From the NCBI RefSeq assembly GCF_000012945.1, contig NC_007511.1:3038001-3102000 (forward strand): 64,000 nt of DNA, given 5' to 3'. Numbering within the stretch: the first letter of the stretch is position 1; each line of letters begins with the position of its first letter. The notes under the pieces were generated by a model. It worked only from the letters and a program-made list of their open reading frames with translations, did not search any database and was not told the origin of the DNA. This DNA comes from Burkholderia lata (lineage in GTDB: Bacteria > Pseudomonadota > Gammaproteobacteria > Burkholderiales > Burkholderiaceae). Shown piece by piece: positions 41,386-50,776 of this stretch. The position numbers and the translations under genes were made by a program.

Positions 41386-42852
41386 ATGCGCCTCGATCCC
41401 GACACCTGCTACGACGCCCTGCTTTCGCGGAACCGCCGCTTCGACGGCTGGTTCTTCGTCGGCGTCGCAACGACGGGCGTGTACTGCCGTCCCGTCTGCC
41501 CGGTGAAGCCGCCGAAAGCGCAGAACTGCAGCTACTACCCGACCGCTGCAGCCGCCGAGAAAGCCGGCTTCCGACCCTGCATGCGCTGCCGCCCCGAGCT
41601 CGCGCCCGGCCACGGGCTGCTCGACCTGTCCGGCAATCTCGCCGACGCGGCCGCCACGCTGATCGAGGACGGTTTCCTGAATGCCCATTCCGTCGATGCG
41701 CTCGCGCAGCGCGTCGGCGTGACCGAACGCCACCTGCGCCGGATCTTCGGCGCGCAGTTCGGTGTGTCGCCGGTCGAGTTCGCGCAGACGCACCGGCTGC
41801 TGATGGCCAAGCGGCTGTTGACCGATACCGTGCTGCCGGTGGCCGTCGTCGCGTCGACGGCCGGGTTCGGCAGCGTGCGGCGCTTCAACGACCTGTTCCT
41901 GCAGCGTTACGGCCTCAATCCGCTACGGCTGCGCAAAGGGGCTCGTGCGTCGGCCGATGGCGACATGACGTTCCCGCTGCCGTATCGGCCACCGTTCGCA
42001 TGGGACGACCTGATGCGCTTTCTCGCGCAGCGGCAGATCGACGGTGTCGAGCGAATCGATGCGCAGGGTTATGCGCGTTTCGTCGAATTGCCGAACCGGA
42101 TTGGCAACGGCAACGGCGGCAACGGGCGCGTCGCCGGCTGGTTGTCCGTCGCGCATGTGCCGCAGCGCTTCGCGCTGGCCGTCACCGTGTCGCCCGCGCT
42201 AACGCCGGTCGTGCCGGCCGTGCTCGCGCGCGTGCGCCGGCTGTTCGATCTCGACAGCCGCCCCGACGTGATCGACGCGCATCTCGGCGAACTCGCGAGC
42301 GGCTCGCCGGGCCTGCGCGTCCCCGGCGCGTTCGACGGTGTCGAGATCGCGATCCGTGCGATCGCGGGCGAGCGCCTTGCGGCAGCGCATGCGGGCACGC
42401 CCGTGCTGGCACGCATCGCCGAGCGCTTCGGCACATCGGTCGAAGGCGCGCCGCCCGGCCTCACACACGCGCTGCCCTCCGCCGCGACGCTGGCCGCCCT
42501 GCCCGCTTCCGCGCTTGAAACGATCGGCATCGCGCGCGACATCGCACCGGCCATCGTGTCGCTCGCCCGCGCAGTCGACGACGGCACGCTCTCACTCGAA
42601 CCGATGGCGCCGCTCGACACGACGCTTGACGCATTGCGTGCGCTACCCGGCTTCGACGAACACGCGGTGCAGTACGTCGCGATGCGCGCGATGGCCTGGC
42701 CGAACGCGTTCCCGGCCGACGATGCGTGGCTGCCCGCCCGCACCGAACGCGCCCGTGTGCCATCATCCGCGCCGCATGCGGCGCGCTGGGCGCCGTGGCG
42801 CGCGTATGCCGCACTGCACGTGTGGCGCCTTCATGGAGACGTATTGCGATGA
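41386..42852 (+). CDS. Ada-AlkA fusion: methyl-phosphotriester-sensing regulator and 3-methyladenine DNA glycosylase
   Basis: 488 residues from the ATG at 41386. Residues 1-75 are the Ada zinc domain with Cys34, Cys38 (GVYCRPVCPV), Cys65 and Cys68 (RPCMRCRP); Cys34 would take the methyl group from DNA phosphotriesters. Residues about 85-185 are an AraC HTH (LAQRVGVTERHLRRIFGAQF). From about 195 on comes AlkA: its N-terminal domain, then a helix-hairpin-helix glycosylase with LRALPGFDEHAVQYVAMRAM and catalytic Asp445/446 in NAFPADDAWL. It is a sensor, activator and base-excision enzyme in one. It overlaps the ogt-type gene by ATGA. Confidence 0.92.
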   Translation: MRLDPDTCYDALLSRNRRFDGWFFVGVATTGVYCRPVCPVKPPKAQNCSYYPTAAAAEKAGFRPCMRCRPELAPGHGLLDLSGNLADAAATLIEDGFLNAHSVDALAQRVGVTERHLRRIFGAQFGVSPVEFAQTHRLLMAKRLLTDTVLPVAVVASTAGFGSVRRFNDLFLQRYGLNPLRLRKGARASADGDMTFPLPYRPPFAWDDLMRFLAQRQIDGVERIDAQGYARFVELPNRIGNGNGGNGRVAGWLSVAHVPQRFALAVTVSPALTPVVPAVLARVRRLFDLDSRPDVIDAHLGELASGSPGLRVPGAFDGVEIAIRAIAGERLAAAHAGTPVLARIAERFGTSVEGAPPGLTHALPSAATLAALPASALETIGIARDIAPAIVSLARAVDDGTLSLEPMAPLDTTLDALRALPGFDEHAVQYVAMRAMAWPNAFPADDAWLPARTERARVPSSAPHAARWAPWRAYAALHVWRLHGDVLR

Positions 42853-43382
42853 CTCCCGCTCACCTGATTCCGAGCCCGCTGGGCGACATCGCCGTGCGTA
42901 TCGAGGACGATGCGCTGACGGGCCTCTACTTCGTCGGCCAGAAATACTTCCCGTCGGTTGCGATCGTGACCGAAGCAGACGCGCTCGCGATGTCGCCGCT
43001 TGCGCGCAAGGTCGCGGAAGAAGTCGCCGAGTACTTCACCGGCACGCGCGAGACGTTCTCGGTGCCGATCCACTTGCGCGGCACCGCGTTTCAGCGACGC
43101 GTATGGAAGGAACTGCTCGCCATTCCGTTCGGCGAACTCGTGACGTACGGCGACATCACCGAGCGCGTCGGGTTGCCGATGAGCGGCGCACGCGCCGTGG
43201 GCGGTGCGGTCGGCCGGAACCCGGTGTCGATCATGGTGCCGTGCCATCGCGTGGTCGGTGCGTCGGGCAGCCTGACCGGCTATGCCGGCGGCATCGACCG
43301 CAAGCGCGCACTGCTGTCGCTCGAAGGCGCAGGGTTCGAGCGCGGCGCCCACCATCCGGTGCAGCAAGCGCTCGCGTTCTAA
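42849..43382 (+). CDS. ogt: Methylated-DNA-protein-cysteine S-methyltransferase
   Basis: 177 residues. The ATG overlaps the stop of the Ada-AlkA gene (ATGA), so the two are translationally coupled. It has the methyltransferase N-terminal domain and then FQRRVWKELLAIPFGELVTY, with the active-site VPCHRVVGASGSLTGYAGG containing the acceptor Cys in PCHRV. It removes methyl groups from O6-methylguanine directly. Together with the upstream fusion it covers N- and O-alkyl damage in one operon, an adaptive-response unit. Confidence 0.95.
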   Translation: MTPAHLIPSPLGDIAVRIEDDALTGLYFVGQKYFPSVAIVTEADALAMSPLARKVAEEVAEYFTGTRETFSVPIHLRGTAFQRRVWKELLAIPFGELVTYGDITERVGLPMSGARAVGGAVGRNPVSIMVPCHRVVGASGSLTGYAGGIDRKRALLSLEGAGFERGAHHPVQQALAF

Positions 43383-43401
43383 GTCGGGATGTGCCGCAGC
43401 G

Positions 43402-44220
43402 TCAGGCGTTCAGCACGGGCCGGCGCGCTTCACGCTTCGCATACGCGCCGGGCGTCACGTGGAATTTCGCCTGGAACAGCGCGATGAACGACGACGTCGA
43501 GTCGTAGCCTAGTTGTGCGGCCACCGCGCCGATCGGCTCGCCCGCGTCGAGCAGCGGCAGCGACGCCAGCAGCCGCACCGCCTGCCGCCATTCGGTGAAC
43601 GACAGCCCCGTGTCCTGCCGGAACAGCCGCGACAGCGTGCGCCGCGTCGCGCCGACCTGATGGCCCCATTCGTCGAGATTGCGCGTATCGCCCGGATACG
43701 CATGCAACGCCCGCGCGATTTTCAGCAGACGCGGATCGCGCGGCAGCGGCACCGTCAGCGGCGCCTGCCGCATCCGTGCGATCCGGTCGGCGATCAGGCA
43801 GACGAGCGCGCCGTCCGGCCCCGTCTCGTCGTAGTTCACCGGCAATTCGGCCGTGGCGAGCACCAGCTCGCGCAGCAGCGGCGTCATGCAGAGGATCGCG
43901 CAATCGTCGTGCACGTCGTCGCGCGCAATCGCGGCATCGAGATACAGGCTGTGGAACGCGACGCAATCGCGCGTCGACACCGCATGCGGCACGTGCGGCG
44001 GAATCCACATCGCATAGTGCGGCGGCAGCAGATGCCGGCCCGACGGCGTCGACACCTCGAGCACACCGCTCGTCGCATACATCAACTGCGCCCACGGATG
44101 ACTGTGCGCGTCGATGCTCACGTTGCCGGGAATCCCGAACGCGCGCACGTACAGCGGCCTCGGCAGGCGCGCCATCGGCGGCACCGCGTAAGGGTCACCC
44201 GATTGTCCCGCCAGCAACAT
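43402..44220 (-). CDS. AraC-family regulator with cupin sensor
   Basis: 272 residues. The ATG at 44220 is chosen for GGAGG placed seven bases upstream; an in-frame ATG seven codons earlier has none. The cupin N-terminus has DAHSHPWAQLMYATSGVLEV and PPHVPHAVST, His-rich as in metal- or ligand-binding cupins. The C-terminal tandem HTH has HQVGATRRTLSRLFRQDTGL and AVAAQLGYDSTSSFIALFQA. It is divergent from panB across 77 bp, and convergent with ogt. Its target could be panB (inference). Confidence 0.9.
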   Translation of the reverse strand: MLLAGQSGDPYAVPPMARLPRPLYVRAFGIPGNVSIDAHSHPWAQLMYATSGVLEVSTPSGRHLLPPHYAMWIPPHVPHAVSTRDCVAFHSLYLDAAIARDDVHDDCAILCMTPLLRELVLATAELPVNYDETGPDGALVCLIADRIARMRQAPLTVPLPRDPRLLKIARALHAYPGDTRNLDEWGHQVGATRRTLSRLFRQDTGLSFTEWRQAVRLLASLPLLDAGEPIGAVAAQLGYDSTSSFIALFQAKFHVTPGAYAKREARRPVLNA

Positions 44221-44297
44221 AAGACGTCCTCCGAAGGTCATTGCACGAACGAGCGCGATGCTACCGTGGCGGCTCTTCTTTCACACGGCTTCCGTTC

Positions 44298-45155
44298 ATG
44301 AGCGCTCATACCCGCACCACCCGCAAGACCGTCACCGCGATCCGTTCGACCAAGGGCATCGGCAGCCTCGTGTCGCTGACCGCGTATTCCGCGCCGATGG
44401 CGAAGCTGGTCGACGAAGTGGCCGACGTGATCATCGTCGGCGACTCCGTCGGCATGGTGCTGTACGGGATGCCCGATACGCTGCGCGTCACGCTCGACAT
44501 GATGATTGCACACGGTGCGGCCGTCGTGCGCGGCGCCGCGCAGGCATGTGTCGTCGTCGACTTGCCGTTCTCGACGTACCAGGAATCGCCCGCCCAGGCC
44601 TATCGCTCCGCCGCGCGCCTGCTCGCCGAAACCGGCGCGCAGGGCGTGAAGCTCGAAGGCGGCACCGAGATGGCCGACGCGATCCGCTTCCTGACCGAGC
44701 GCGGCATCCCGGTGATGGCACACGTCGGCCTCATGCCGCAGCAGGCCAACGCGACGGGCGGCTTCCGCGCGCAGGGGATGGACCCGCGTTCCGCCGCGCA
44801 GGTGTTCGATGCCGCATGCTCGGCTGAACAGGCCGGCGCGTTCAGCGTCGTCATCGAAGGCACGGCCGAAGCGCTCGCGCGCCATATCACCGAAACGCTG
44901 ACGATCCCGACGATCGGCATCGGTGCATCGCCCGCATGCGACGGGCAGGTGCTCGTGACCGAGGACATGATCGGCGCATTCGATGCATACACGCCGCGCT
45001 TCGTGAAGCGTTATGCCGATGCGAACGCAGTAATGCGCGATGCGATCCGCCAGTACGCGCACGACGTGCGGCAGGGTGTGTTTCCGGAACCCGCGCATTG
45101 TTTCGGGTATGGCAAGCCGCTGCAACTCGTGGGTGCGGCTGACGCTGCTGCGTGA
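44298..45155 (+). CDS. panB: Ketopantoate hydroxymethyltransferase
   Basis: 285 residues. It has [20 protein letters not shown], the [11 protein letters not shown]g-binding motif (Asp49), [26 protein letters not shown] and [12 protein letters not shown] (catalytic Glu), all in the right order for PanB. It forms ketopantoate from 2-oxoisovalerate and methylene-tetrahydrofolate for pantothenate. No panC or panD is next to it, and it lies beside an AraC gene, so it may be an extra copy; the main panBC would be elsewhere (inference). Family length is 260-280. Confidence 0.93.
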   Translation: MSAHTRTTRKTVTAIRSTKGIGSLVSLTAYSAPMAKLVDEVADVIIVGDSVGMVLYGMPDTLRVTLDMMIAHGAAVVRGAAQACVVVDLPFSTYQESPAQAYRSAARLLAETGAQGVKLEGGTEMADAIRFLTERGIPVMAHVGLMPQQANATGGFRAQGMDPRSAAQVFDAACSAEQAGAFSVVIEGTAEALARHITETLTIPTIGIGASPACDGQVLVTEDMIGAFDAYTPRFVKRYADANAVMRDAIRQYAHDVRQGVFPEPAHCFGYGKPLQLVGAADAAA

Positions 45156-45206
45156 TGACGTCGCGAAGGCATTCGCGAACGCATTGCGAATGATGGTGCG
45201 ACCACC

Positions 45207-45698
45207 TCATCCGCGCTTGCGCATCGCATGCGTAACCCGCGCGTTCGCCTCGAACTTCGCGCGATGCGTCGAGAAGAACGTCCGCACGTTGCGAACGTTC
45301 GACGCGCCGGTGAACAGGCGCCGCGCGAATTCGTCGTATTCGGCGACGTCGGCCAGATCGGCCACCACGACGAAATCGGGCCCCGGCGACACGCGGTAGC
45401 ACTGTGTGACGGCCGGCTCCGCACACACGTACGCTTCAAACGCGTCGTAGTCTTCGGCGGTCTGCCGGTCGAGGCTGATCTCGATCAGCGCGGTGACGGC
45501 CGTGCCGATCGCCACCGGGTCGAGCACCGCGACCTGCCGGCGGATCACGCCGGCTTCCGTCAGCCTCCGCACGCGGCGCATGCAGGTGGGCGGCGACGAC
45601 AGCGCGCGCTCGGCCAGTTGCAGGTTCGACACTGACGCGTCGTCCTGCAGGATCGCGAGGATGCGCAGGTCGAGATCGTCGAGGGTAATGCCGGCCAT
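45207..45698 (-). CDS. Lrp/AsnC-family regulator
   Basis: 163 residues. The HTH is LDDLDLRILAILQDDASVSN with SSPPTCMRRVRRLTEAGVIR, and the C-terminal RAM domain has ALIEISLDRQTAEDYDAFEA and VTQCYRVSPGPDFVVVADLA with the GD-like effector loop. It is divergent from glmS; two Lrp-like near-palindromes lie in the 156-bp space. It probably controls glmS and/or itself in response to an amino acid. Confidence 0.93.
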   Translation of the reverse strand: MAGITLDDLDLRILAILQDDASVSNLQLAERALSSPPTCMRRVRRLTEAGVIRRQVAVLDPVAIGTAVTALIEISLDRQTAEDYDAFEAYVCAEPAVTQCYRVSPGPDFVVVADLADVAEYDEFARRLFTGASNVRNVRTFFSTHRAKFEANARVTHAMRKRG

Positions 45699-45722
45699 CG
45701 GCGGCTCCTTCCGGTCAGGGTG

Positions 45723-45796
45723 TGAAATTTAATTTCAATATGATAGACGATCTGCTATTCGTTTCATTTGTTCTTGTATTTTGAAATTTAATTCCA
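45723..45796. promoter_or_regulatory. Twin Lrp/AsnC-like sites between the regulator and glmS
   Basis: TGAAATTTAATTTCA at 45723-45737 and TGAAATTTAATTCCA at 45782-45796 are almost identical near-palindromes (arms TGAAAT/ATTTCA), 59 bp apart, close to six helical turns. They lie in the AT-rich divergent region of the Lrp/AsnC gene and glmS, suiting the wrapped binding that Lrp octamers use. Confidence 0.7.
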
Positions 45797-45854
45797 TCCA
45801 GCTCGCCCTACCATCGCTCTCACTGATCCAGACAGGACATTTACGGAGCGCGAT

Positions 45855-47684
45855 ATGTGTGGAATTGTCGGGGCGGTCGCCCAGCGGGACATCCTGCCGA
45901 ACCTGGTCGACGGCCTGAAGCGGCTCGAATACCGCGGCTACGATTCGTGCGGCGTCGTGGTCTACCGCGACCGGGCGCTGGCGCGCGCCCGCAGCGTCGA
46001 TCGTGTCGCCAACCTGCAGCGCGAGATCGCCGAGCATGCGCTGTCGGGCTACACCGGCATCGCGCATACGCGCTGGGCCACGCATGGCGCGCCCGTCACG
46101 CTCAACGCCCATCCGCACTTCTCGCCGAGCGACGCCAATGCGCGCATCGCGCTGTCGCATAACGGGATCATCGAGAACTGCGATCAACTGCGTGCGGAAT
46201 TGCAGGCGCATGGCTATGTGTTCGCGAGCCAGACCGATAGTGAGGCGATCGCGCACCTGATCGACCATCTTTACGACGGTGATCTGTTCGATGCGGTACG
46301 GGGTGCGGTCGCGCGACTGCGCGGCAGCTATGCGATCGCGGTGATGTGCCGCGACGAGCCGCACCGGATCGTCGGTGCGCGCGACGGGATGCCGCTCGTT
46401 GTCGGGGTCGGCGAAGGCGAGAATTTTCTGGCGTCGGATGCGATTGCGCTGTCGGGTATTACCGATCGGATCGCTTACCTCGAGAACGGCGACGTTGCCG
46501 ATATTCAACTGCATCGCTACTGGATCGTCGATGCGGCCGGCCAGCGCGTCGAGCGCACGGTGCAGCGGGTCGCCGCGCATAGCGGCGCGGCCGACCTCGG
46601 GTCGTATCGCTACTACATGCAGAAGGAGATCTTCGAGCAGCCGCAGGCGGTGGCCGATACGTTGCTCGATGTTTCGTCGATCATGCCGGAGTTGTTTGGT
46701 GATGGTGCGTGGCGCGTGTTCAACGACGTCGATTCGGTGTTGTTGCTCGCGTGTGGCGGCAGTTATCACGCGGCGCTCACGGCGAAGTACTGGATCGAAA
46801 GCATCGCGAAGCTGCCGGCCAGCGTGGAAATTGCGAGCGAGTTTCGCTATCGCGACAGCGTGCCGAATCCGCGTACGCTCGTTGTCGCCGTGTCGCAAAG
46901 CGGTGAGACGGCTGATGTGCTTGGTGCCGTGCATGTCGCGAAGCGCGTTGGAATGATGCATACGCTCGCGATCTGCAACGTCGCGACGAGTGCGTTGATG
47001 CGGGAATGTGCGCTGCAGTTCGTCACGCGCGCGGGCATCGAGATCGGGGTGGCTTCGACGAAGGCTTTTACGACGCAGCTCGTGGCGCTGTTTCTGCTGA
47101 CGTTGTCGCTTGCGCAGGTGCGTGGGCGGTTAAGCGACGACGAGGAGAAGGAGCATCTGCGTGCGCTAAGGCATCTGCCCGATGCGATGTCGAAAGTGCT
47201 CGCGCTTGAGCCGCAGATCATGGCCTGGTCGGAACTGCTCGCACGGCGCGACAACATGCTGTTTCTCGGGCGGGGGATGCATTATCCGATCGCGCTGGAA
47301 GGCGCGCTGAAGATGAAGGAGATTTCGTATATTCACGCGGAGGCTTATCCAGCGGGGGAGTTGAAGCATGGGCCGCTTGCGCTCGTGAGTAACGAGATGC
47401 CGGTGATTGCGGTCGCGCCGAATGACATGCTGCTTGAAAAACTCCGGTCGAACATGCATGAGGTCAGTGCGCGGAATGGCAGGCTGTTTGTGTTCGCAGA
47501 TGTGGACTGCGGGTTGGTGCCGAGCGAAGGGATCGAGGTGATTCGGCTCAACGAGTACTACGGGCCGCTTTCGCCGATTCTGCATACGGTGCCGATGCAG
47601 CTGCTCGCGTATCACGCCGCGCTGGCGCGGGGGACGGATATTGATAAGCCGCGGAATCTGGCGAAGTCGGTGACGGTGGAGTGA
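45855..47684 (+). CDS. glmS: Glutamine-fructose-6-phosphate aminotransferase (isomerizing)
   Basis: 609 residues, full length. It starts [20 protein letters not shown], with Cys2 as the nucleophile of the class II amidotransferase; [10 protein letters not shown] and LSHNGIIEN follow. The two SIS domains bind fructose-6-phosphate ([60 protein letters not shown]) and the C-terminus ends in [13 protein letters not shown]. It makes glucosamine-6-phosphate for the cell wall. CGGAG precedes the ATG. The 3' third has less GC-biased third positions than the neighbours. Possibly a second copy. Confidence 0.97.
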   Translation: MCGIVGAVAQRDILPNLVDGLKRLEYRGYDSCGVVVYRDRALARARSVDRVANLQREIAEHALSGYTGIAHTRWATHGAPVTLNAHPHFSPSDANARIALSHNGIIENCDQLRAELQAHGYVFASQTDSEAIAHLIDHLYDGDLFDAVRGAVARLRGSYAIAVMCRDEPHRIVGARDGMPLVVGVGEGENFLASDAIALSGITDRIAYLENGDVADIQLHRYWIVDAAGQRVERTVQRVAAHSGAADLGSYRYYMQKEIFEQPQAVADTLLDVSSIMPELFGDGAWRVFNDVDSVLLLACGGSYHAALTAKYWIESIAKLPASVEIASEFRYRDSVPNPRTLVVAVSQSGETADVLGAVHVAKRVGMMHTLAICNVATSALMRECALQFVTRAGIEIGVASTKAFTTQLVALFLLTLSLAQVRGRLSDDEEKEHLRALRHLPDAMSKVLALEPQIMAWSELLARRDNMLFLGRGMHYPIALEGALKMKEISYIHAEAYPAGELKHGPLALVSNEMPVIAVAPNDMLLEKLRSNMHEVSARNGRLFVFADVDCGLVPSEGIEVIRLNEYYGPLSPILHTVPMQLLAYHAALARGTDIDKPRNLAKSVTVE

Positions 47685-48733
47685 GGGTCTCCGAATCAGC
47701 GATTCGGGCCTGGAAATTCGGATTAGAGGTCGCTACACGCTTCTAAGCAGTTGAATTTGCAAGGTAAACGCTTCCAATCCGAAAACACCAAATCGCCTGC
47801 TTTTGACGGGGAAATCCCGGAAAAGGTGTCCGCGAATGAATTTCTCGAGACGGGCGGACCGGGGCTTCGGCCTTGGCCCGCTCGTTTTGCCTTCCCCACA
47901 GTGTTCTGCCTCTCCCTGTCGCAGAACCGTCCCTCGCCAGGCGTCGTTCTCGCTCGCATTCCGAGCTTCTGCACAGGGCGTCGCCACCAGCTTCCGTGCT
48001 CCGGGCGGGGTTCTGCCGAGCAGCTTCCTTGGAGCATTGCGGATCAAGCTGAGCGGCCCGCCACTTCGCGCTTCAGCCGCGGTCAATCCGACCAAGCGAT
48101 GCAGTAAGGTTCGATATTGCATAGTAGCGGCGACGGCAATGGCCGCCCTGGCTGCCGAATCTCACCCCTAAGGCGCCCCCGGCATCCCTGAGCGGTGTCT
48201 TGGTGTCCGAGACAACCCTTGAAATTTTCAAGCGGCATGCGCCCGTTAAGCAACCTCCGCCGGAGGTTGTCTCGGCTAATGGTTCCCAAAAACCTCCTAG
48301 ATGCATCCCGCGAAACCAACTGAACGCGAGCTGCACTCTCTCCCGATGCGATTGCGTGTGGCGAACGGGCGTTCTTCTTTTCTCGGTGGGGACATCTTGC
48401 TGGCACACAACACAATGAATTCGACGCGGACTACTTAATTAGTTTCGTCTGATTCATCACTAAGCCCACCACAAGCGTTTCGCGCCTGAAACATTTTCAC
48501 CATTTTCGAGAGAACATTAGTACTCAATCGCCTCCACTACCGCCACTCGCACGCTCGGGCGTGCTTTTTGCTTGGGCATTAGGTCCGCCTTTGAATTTGT
48601 ATCGAAGCAGAACAGCCCCACAATAAAAGGAAGAAATCGTGCAAAGAGAAAATTTGGAGGATTCCAACTATCTCCGTCGATGGGCACAAGTTGCCCGTAG
48701 AGGGTGGCACGTACTTCTCGTTTGGAGGTCACG
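47685..48733. other. 1-kb gene-free stretch at the edge of a low-GC island
   Basis: After glmS a short CCGAATC-AGC-GATTCGG hairpin (47691-47707) may end transcription. Beyond it both strands have overlapping open frames of 70-130 codons without family features, ribosome-binding sites or signal peptides. GC is visibly lower from about 48400 on. The stretch contains a nested set of inverted repeats at 48197-48275 (listed separately). It may be an untranslated RNA or repeat element rather than genes. Confidence 0.5.
48197..48275. repeat. Nested, mutually exclusive inverted repeats (structured RNA or element end)
   Basis: CCGAGACAACC (48207-48217) is the exact reverse complement of GGTTGTCTCGG (48265-48275). 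The left arm can instead pair with GTCTTGG (48197-48203, one G-U), and the right arm with CAACCTCCG inside CAACCTCCGCCGGAGGTTG (48251-48269). Between them lie CTTGAAATTTTCAAG (48218-48232) and GCATGC (48235-48240). So one outer stem competes with two inner hairpins, as in a switching RNA, though a palindromic mobile-element end is also possible. Confidence 0.6.
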
Positions 48734-49483
48734 ATGCCAACCCCTATGAGACTCATGACGGCACTGCTGGTCGCAGCCGTCCTTTCTTCGGGAGGCAATT
48801 CCGTGAGGGCGGCGCCCACCAAGCAACAAGTAGAGGCCACCATCGCCCACGGCGACATGGCGCGCGCCGAACGCATGCTGCGAGAGGTACTTAGCGAACA
48901 CCCAGATAACGCGCTCGCGCACTATTTACTCGGCCAAGTCCTCTCCAAGCTGCACCAACCTTCTGAAGGACTGGCAGAACTCGACCGTGCGCAAACCCTT
49001 GACCCGTCGATACACTTTACAAATCCGCAGAAGTTTGAAGCGGTAAGGCAACGAATTGCTGCGGAAGCGGGCGGTCCGCAAGTCACTGGCGCTAGCGCAA
49101 CGACTTCAGCCAATTCTGGCACCCAGGGGAGCAGCACCAACTTGCCTGTATCACCTGCCCAAACAGCTGGAACGAAGTCCAGTTCCGGGGGCAAATGCAT
49201 GCCAGTGGATGACAACTCGAGACCGTGTGTCTCCTTGGTTGGCAGTCGGAAAGATGGACAACCCGGAGAGCAAATCAATTACGTTTTAACGTTCCGAAAT
49301 AGCTGCAATACCCAGATGATAGTTAGAGCGGTAAGGCGCCAAGTTTATAATCCGGGCGATAACGGCGTCTCGGAAACAGGGATTTCACCCGGAGGCACAA
49401 GCGAGTTGAACTGCGTCGATTACAAGGATGGACATGCTGGATGTGGTGGATTTACTGAATGGTCTGTTCCGTGCAATCGGTAA
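48734..49483 (+). CDS. Exported TPR-type protein, unknown
   Basis: 249 residues from the ATG at 48734, which has GGAGGT seven bases upstream. A signal peptide runs to about residue 27 (SSGGNSVRAAPTK). One or two TPR repeats follow: VEATIAHGDMARAERMLREV and HPDNALAHYLLGQVLSKLHQ, then PSEGLAELDRAQTLDPSIHF. A Ser/Thr-rich linker (about 112-150) leads to a C-terminal domain with six Cys (GKCMPVDDNSRPCVS, FRNSCNTQMI, ELNCVDYKDGHAGCGG, VPCN), probably three disulfides. GC is lower than the surroundings. Function unknown. Confidence 0.75.
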   Translation: MPTPMRLMTALLVAAVLSSGGNSVRAAPTKQQVEATIAHGDMARAERMLREVLSEHPDNALAHYLLGQVLSKLHQPSEGLAELDRAQTLDPSIHFTNPQKFEAVRQRIAAEAGGPQVTGASATTSANSGTQGSSTNLPVSPAQTAGTKSSSGGKCMPVDDNSRPCVSLVGSRKDGQPGEQINYVLTFRNSCNTQMIVRAVRRQVYNPGDNGVSETGISPGGTSELNCVDYKDGHAGCGGFTEWSVPCNR

Positions 49484-49970
49484 GCATGACTCTGTCGTGT
49501 TACGGCGCACCACCTTACTGAAGGGGCTTCTATCGCGAGCCCCCTGCGGCACATCACCGTGAAGTTCTACTGAGGCAAGAGGCTATGCGTTCGCGGCCGC
49601 GGGTAACCTGAGGTGCAGGCTCTCGGCTCATTCACCCATGGTACAGACGTGCGCGTCGTTCGCGTGTGTTCCGTCCACACGCACTTTCAGGGAGCGACGC
49701 GATGCAACTTTTCGGCCGGTTCGAGCTAGCGATACTCGTCGCCCAGTTCAGCAATCCGCTGCTTAAGCTGTGCAATTTCCCATTCTGGGTCATCACGCTC
49801 GGCAACCCATTGCGTATCCGTGAGGACTTGGACAAGATTCAGAACGTCACGTGGCAACAGCTGTCGCTTGCCAGATTGGCTGACGCGATGCTCAAGACCG
49901 AAAGCGATCAGAGGAAGAGAAAAAAGGTGGCAGGGCAACCGTAGAGCAACATAAGGACGTCAAGGACGCC
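49484..49970. other. Gene-poor stretch in the low-GC island
   Basis: 487 bp after the TPR-type gene. GGGGCT (49523) and AGCCCC (49538) could form a terminator stem. Two opposite open frames near 49666-49944 have poor coding character. I see no confident gene. Confidence 0.45.
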
Positions 49971-50234
49971 GTGCAACACCGCACGGCCAACGGTGAGATT
50001 CACGAACTTGCAGGCACCACCGCCGCGAATGCAAGAGCCACAGCGATACTCACGAACAATCGCAAGTGGGATGAGCGGACGACGGCGGCGCTCGGGCTCA
50101 AAAAGCGGCCCGTTACCCCGCCTCCTGCGCCACCGTCTGCATCGAGAACGCCTGCCGAGGCAAAATACGATGCATGGTTGAAAGCAAAGAAAGCTGCCAG
50201 AGATGAAGGTCGACGCGATTCAGACGAAAGCTAA
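49971..50234 (+). CDS. Possible small gene or gene remnant
   Basis: 87 residues from a GTG start preceded by AAGGA. It is hydrophilic: HELAGTTAANARATAILTNN, RKWDERTTAALGLKKRPVTP, then a Pro-rich turn and the charged end WLKAKKAARDEGRRDSDES. The frame extends upstream of the GTG for about 30 codons with similar composition but with no start, so it may be the end of a decayed gene. No family is recognised. The next 285 bp hold nothing I can identify. Confidence 0.35.
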   Translation: MQHRTANGEIHELAGTTAANARATAILTNNRKWDERTTAALGLKKRPVTPPPAPPSASRTPAEAKYDAWLKAKKAARDEGRRDSDES

Positions 50235-50519
50235 CGCATCTGGTTCGCGACGCGACCATGAAGAAAAAATGGCCGATGCGTGGTCGCGCTCGGGAGATGC
50301 GCTTTTCCGCAGGAAGCCTTGCCTGACGGGCGTAACGACTTTTAATCCGAATGCAGCGAAAATTCATTCACTTCGTGCTTTTGGCCGCTCGCCGAGCGCG
50401 AGAAGTTTTCCGGAATAACTTGCTCGCATCGCAGCCGAGCAACGGTCAGGCTGACGTCGCCCTGTCTCCGCAGCAGCACAATCCGGCCTGACGTGGCGGC
50501 ACCGCCGCGTGCCGCAGCG

Positions 50520-50722
50520 TCACCCGCGACCATGCTCCCACGGATACTCCGCCCGAGTCTTCCCCGCCAGCTTGCGGATATCGCGCGTCAAGCAAGCCTG
50601 ATCGAGATCCCCGAGAGAGCATGAGCCAGTTCCGCGAGATCGACGATCACCCGCTTCGGCATCACGCCCACATCGCTGGAAAAACGCTGCTGCAGCATGC
50701 GCTCGCTCAACCCCGCACACTC
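50520..50722 (-). pseudogene. Relic of an AraC-family regulator (first)
   Basis: Read leftwards, the fragment gives CAGLSERMLQQRFSSDVGVM, then VDLAELAHAL, and after a frameshift LDQACLTRDIRKLAGKTRAE. These are the two helix-turn-helix parts of an AraC-type C-terminus (A-G-L-S-E-R-x-L-Q-x-R-F and D-Q-A-x-L-T-R-D-F-x-x-L-A-G), with the connecting region deleted and the frame broken. The sensor domain is gone. Confidence 0.75.
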
Positions 50723-50776
50723 GAATGTTCCGTTGCGGCGCCCCTTTACCGGCCAAAGACTCGCGCAAGTAACCCG

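Noticed and set aside
47723..48122. Overlapping open frames of about 100-130 codons in the stretch after glmS
   Set aside because: No ribosome-binding sites, no recognisable domain, and both strands are open at once, so none can be supported as a gene.
48241..48280. attC-like integron site (GTTAAGC next to hairpins)
   Set aside because: No matching R-Y-Y-Y-A-A-C partner on the left side and no integrase or cassette array nearby.
49666..49944. Plus-strand frame of 92 codons and an opposite frame of 70 codons
   Set aside because: Poor coding composition and no start signals; neither strand is convincing.
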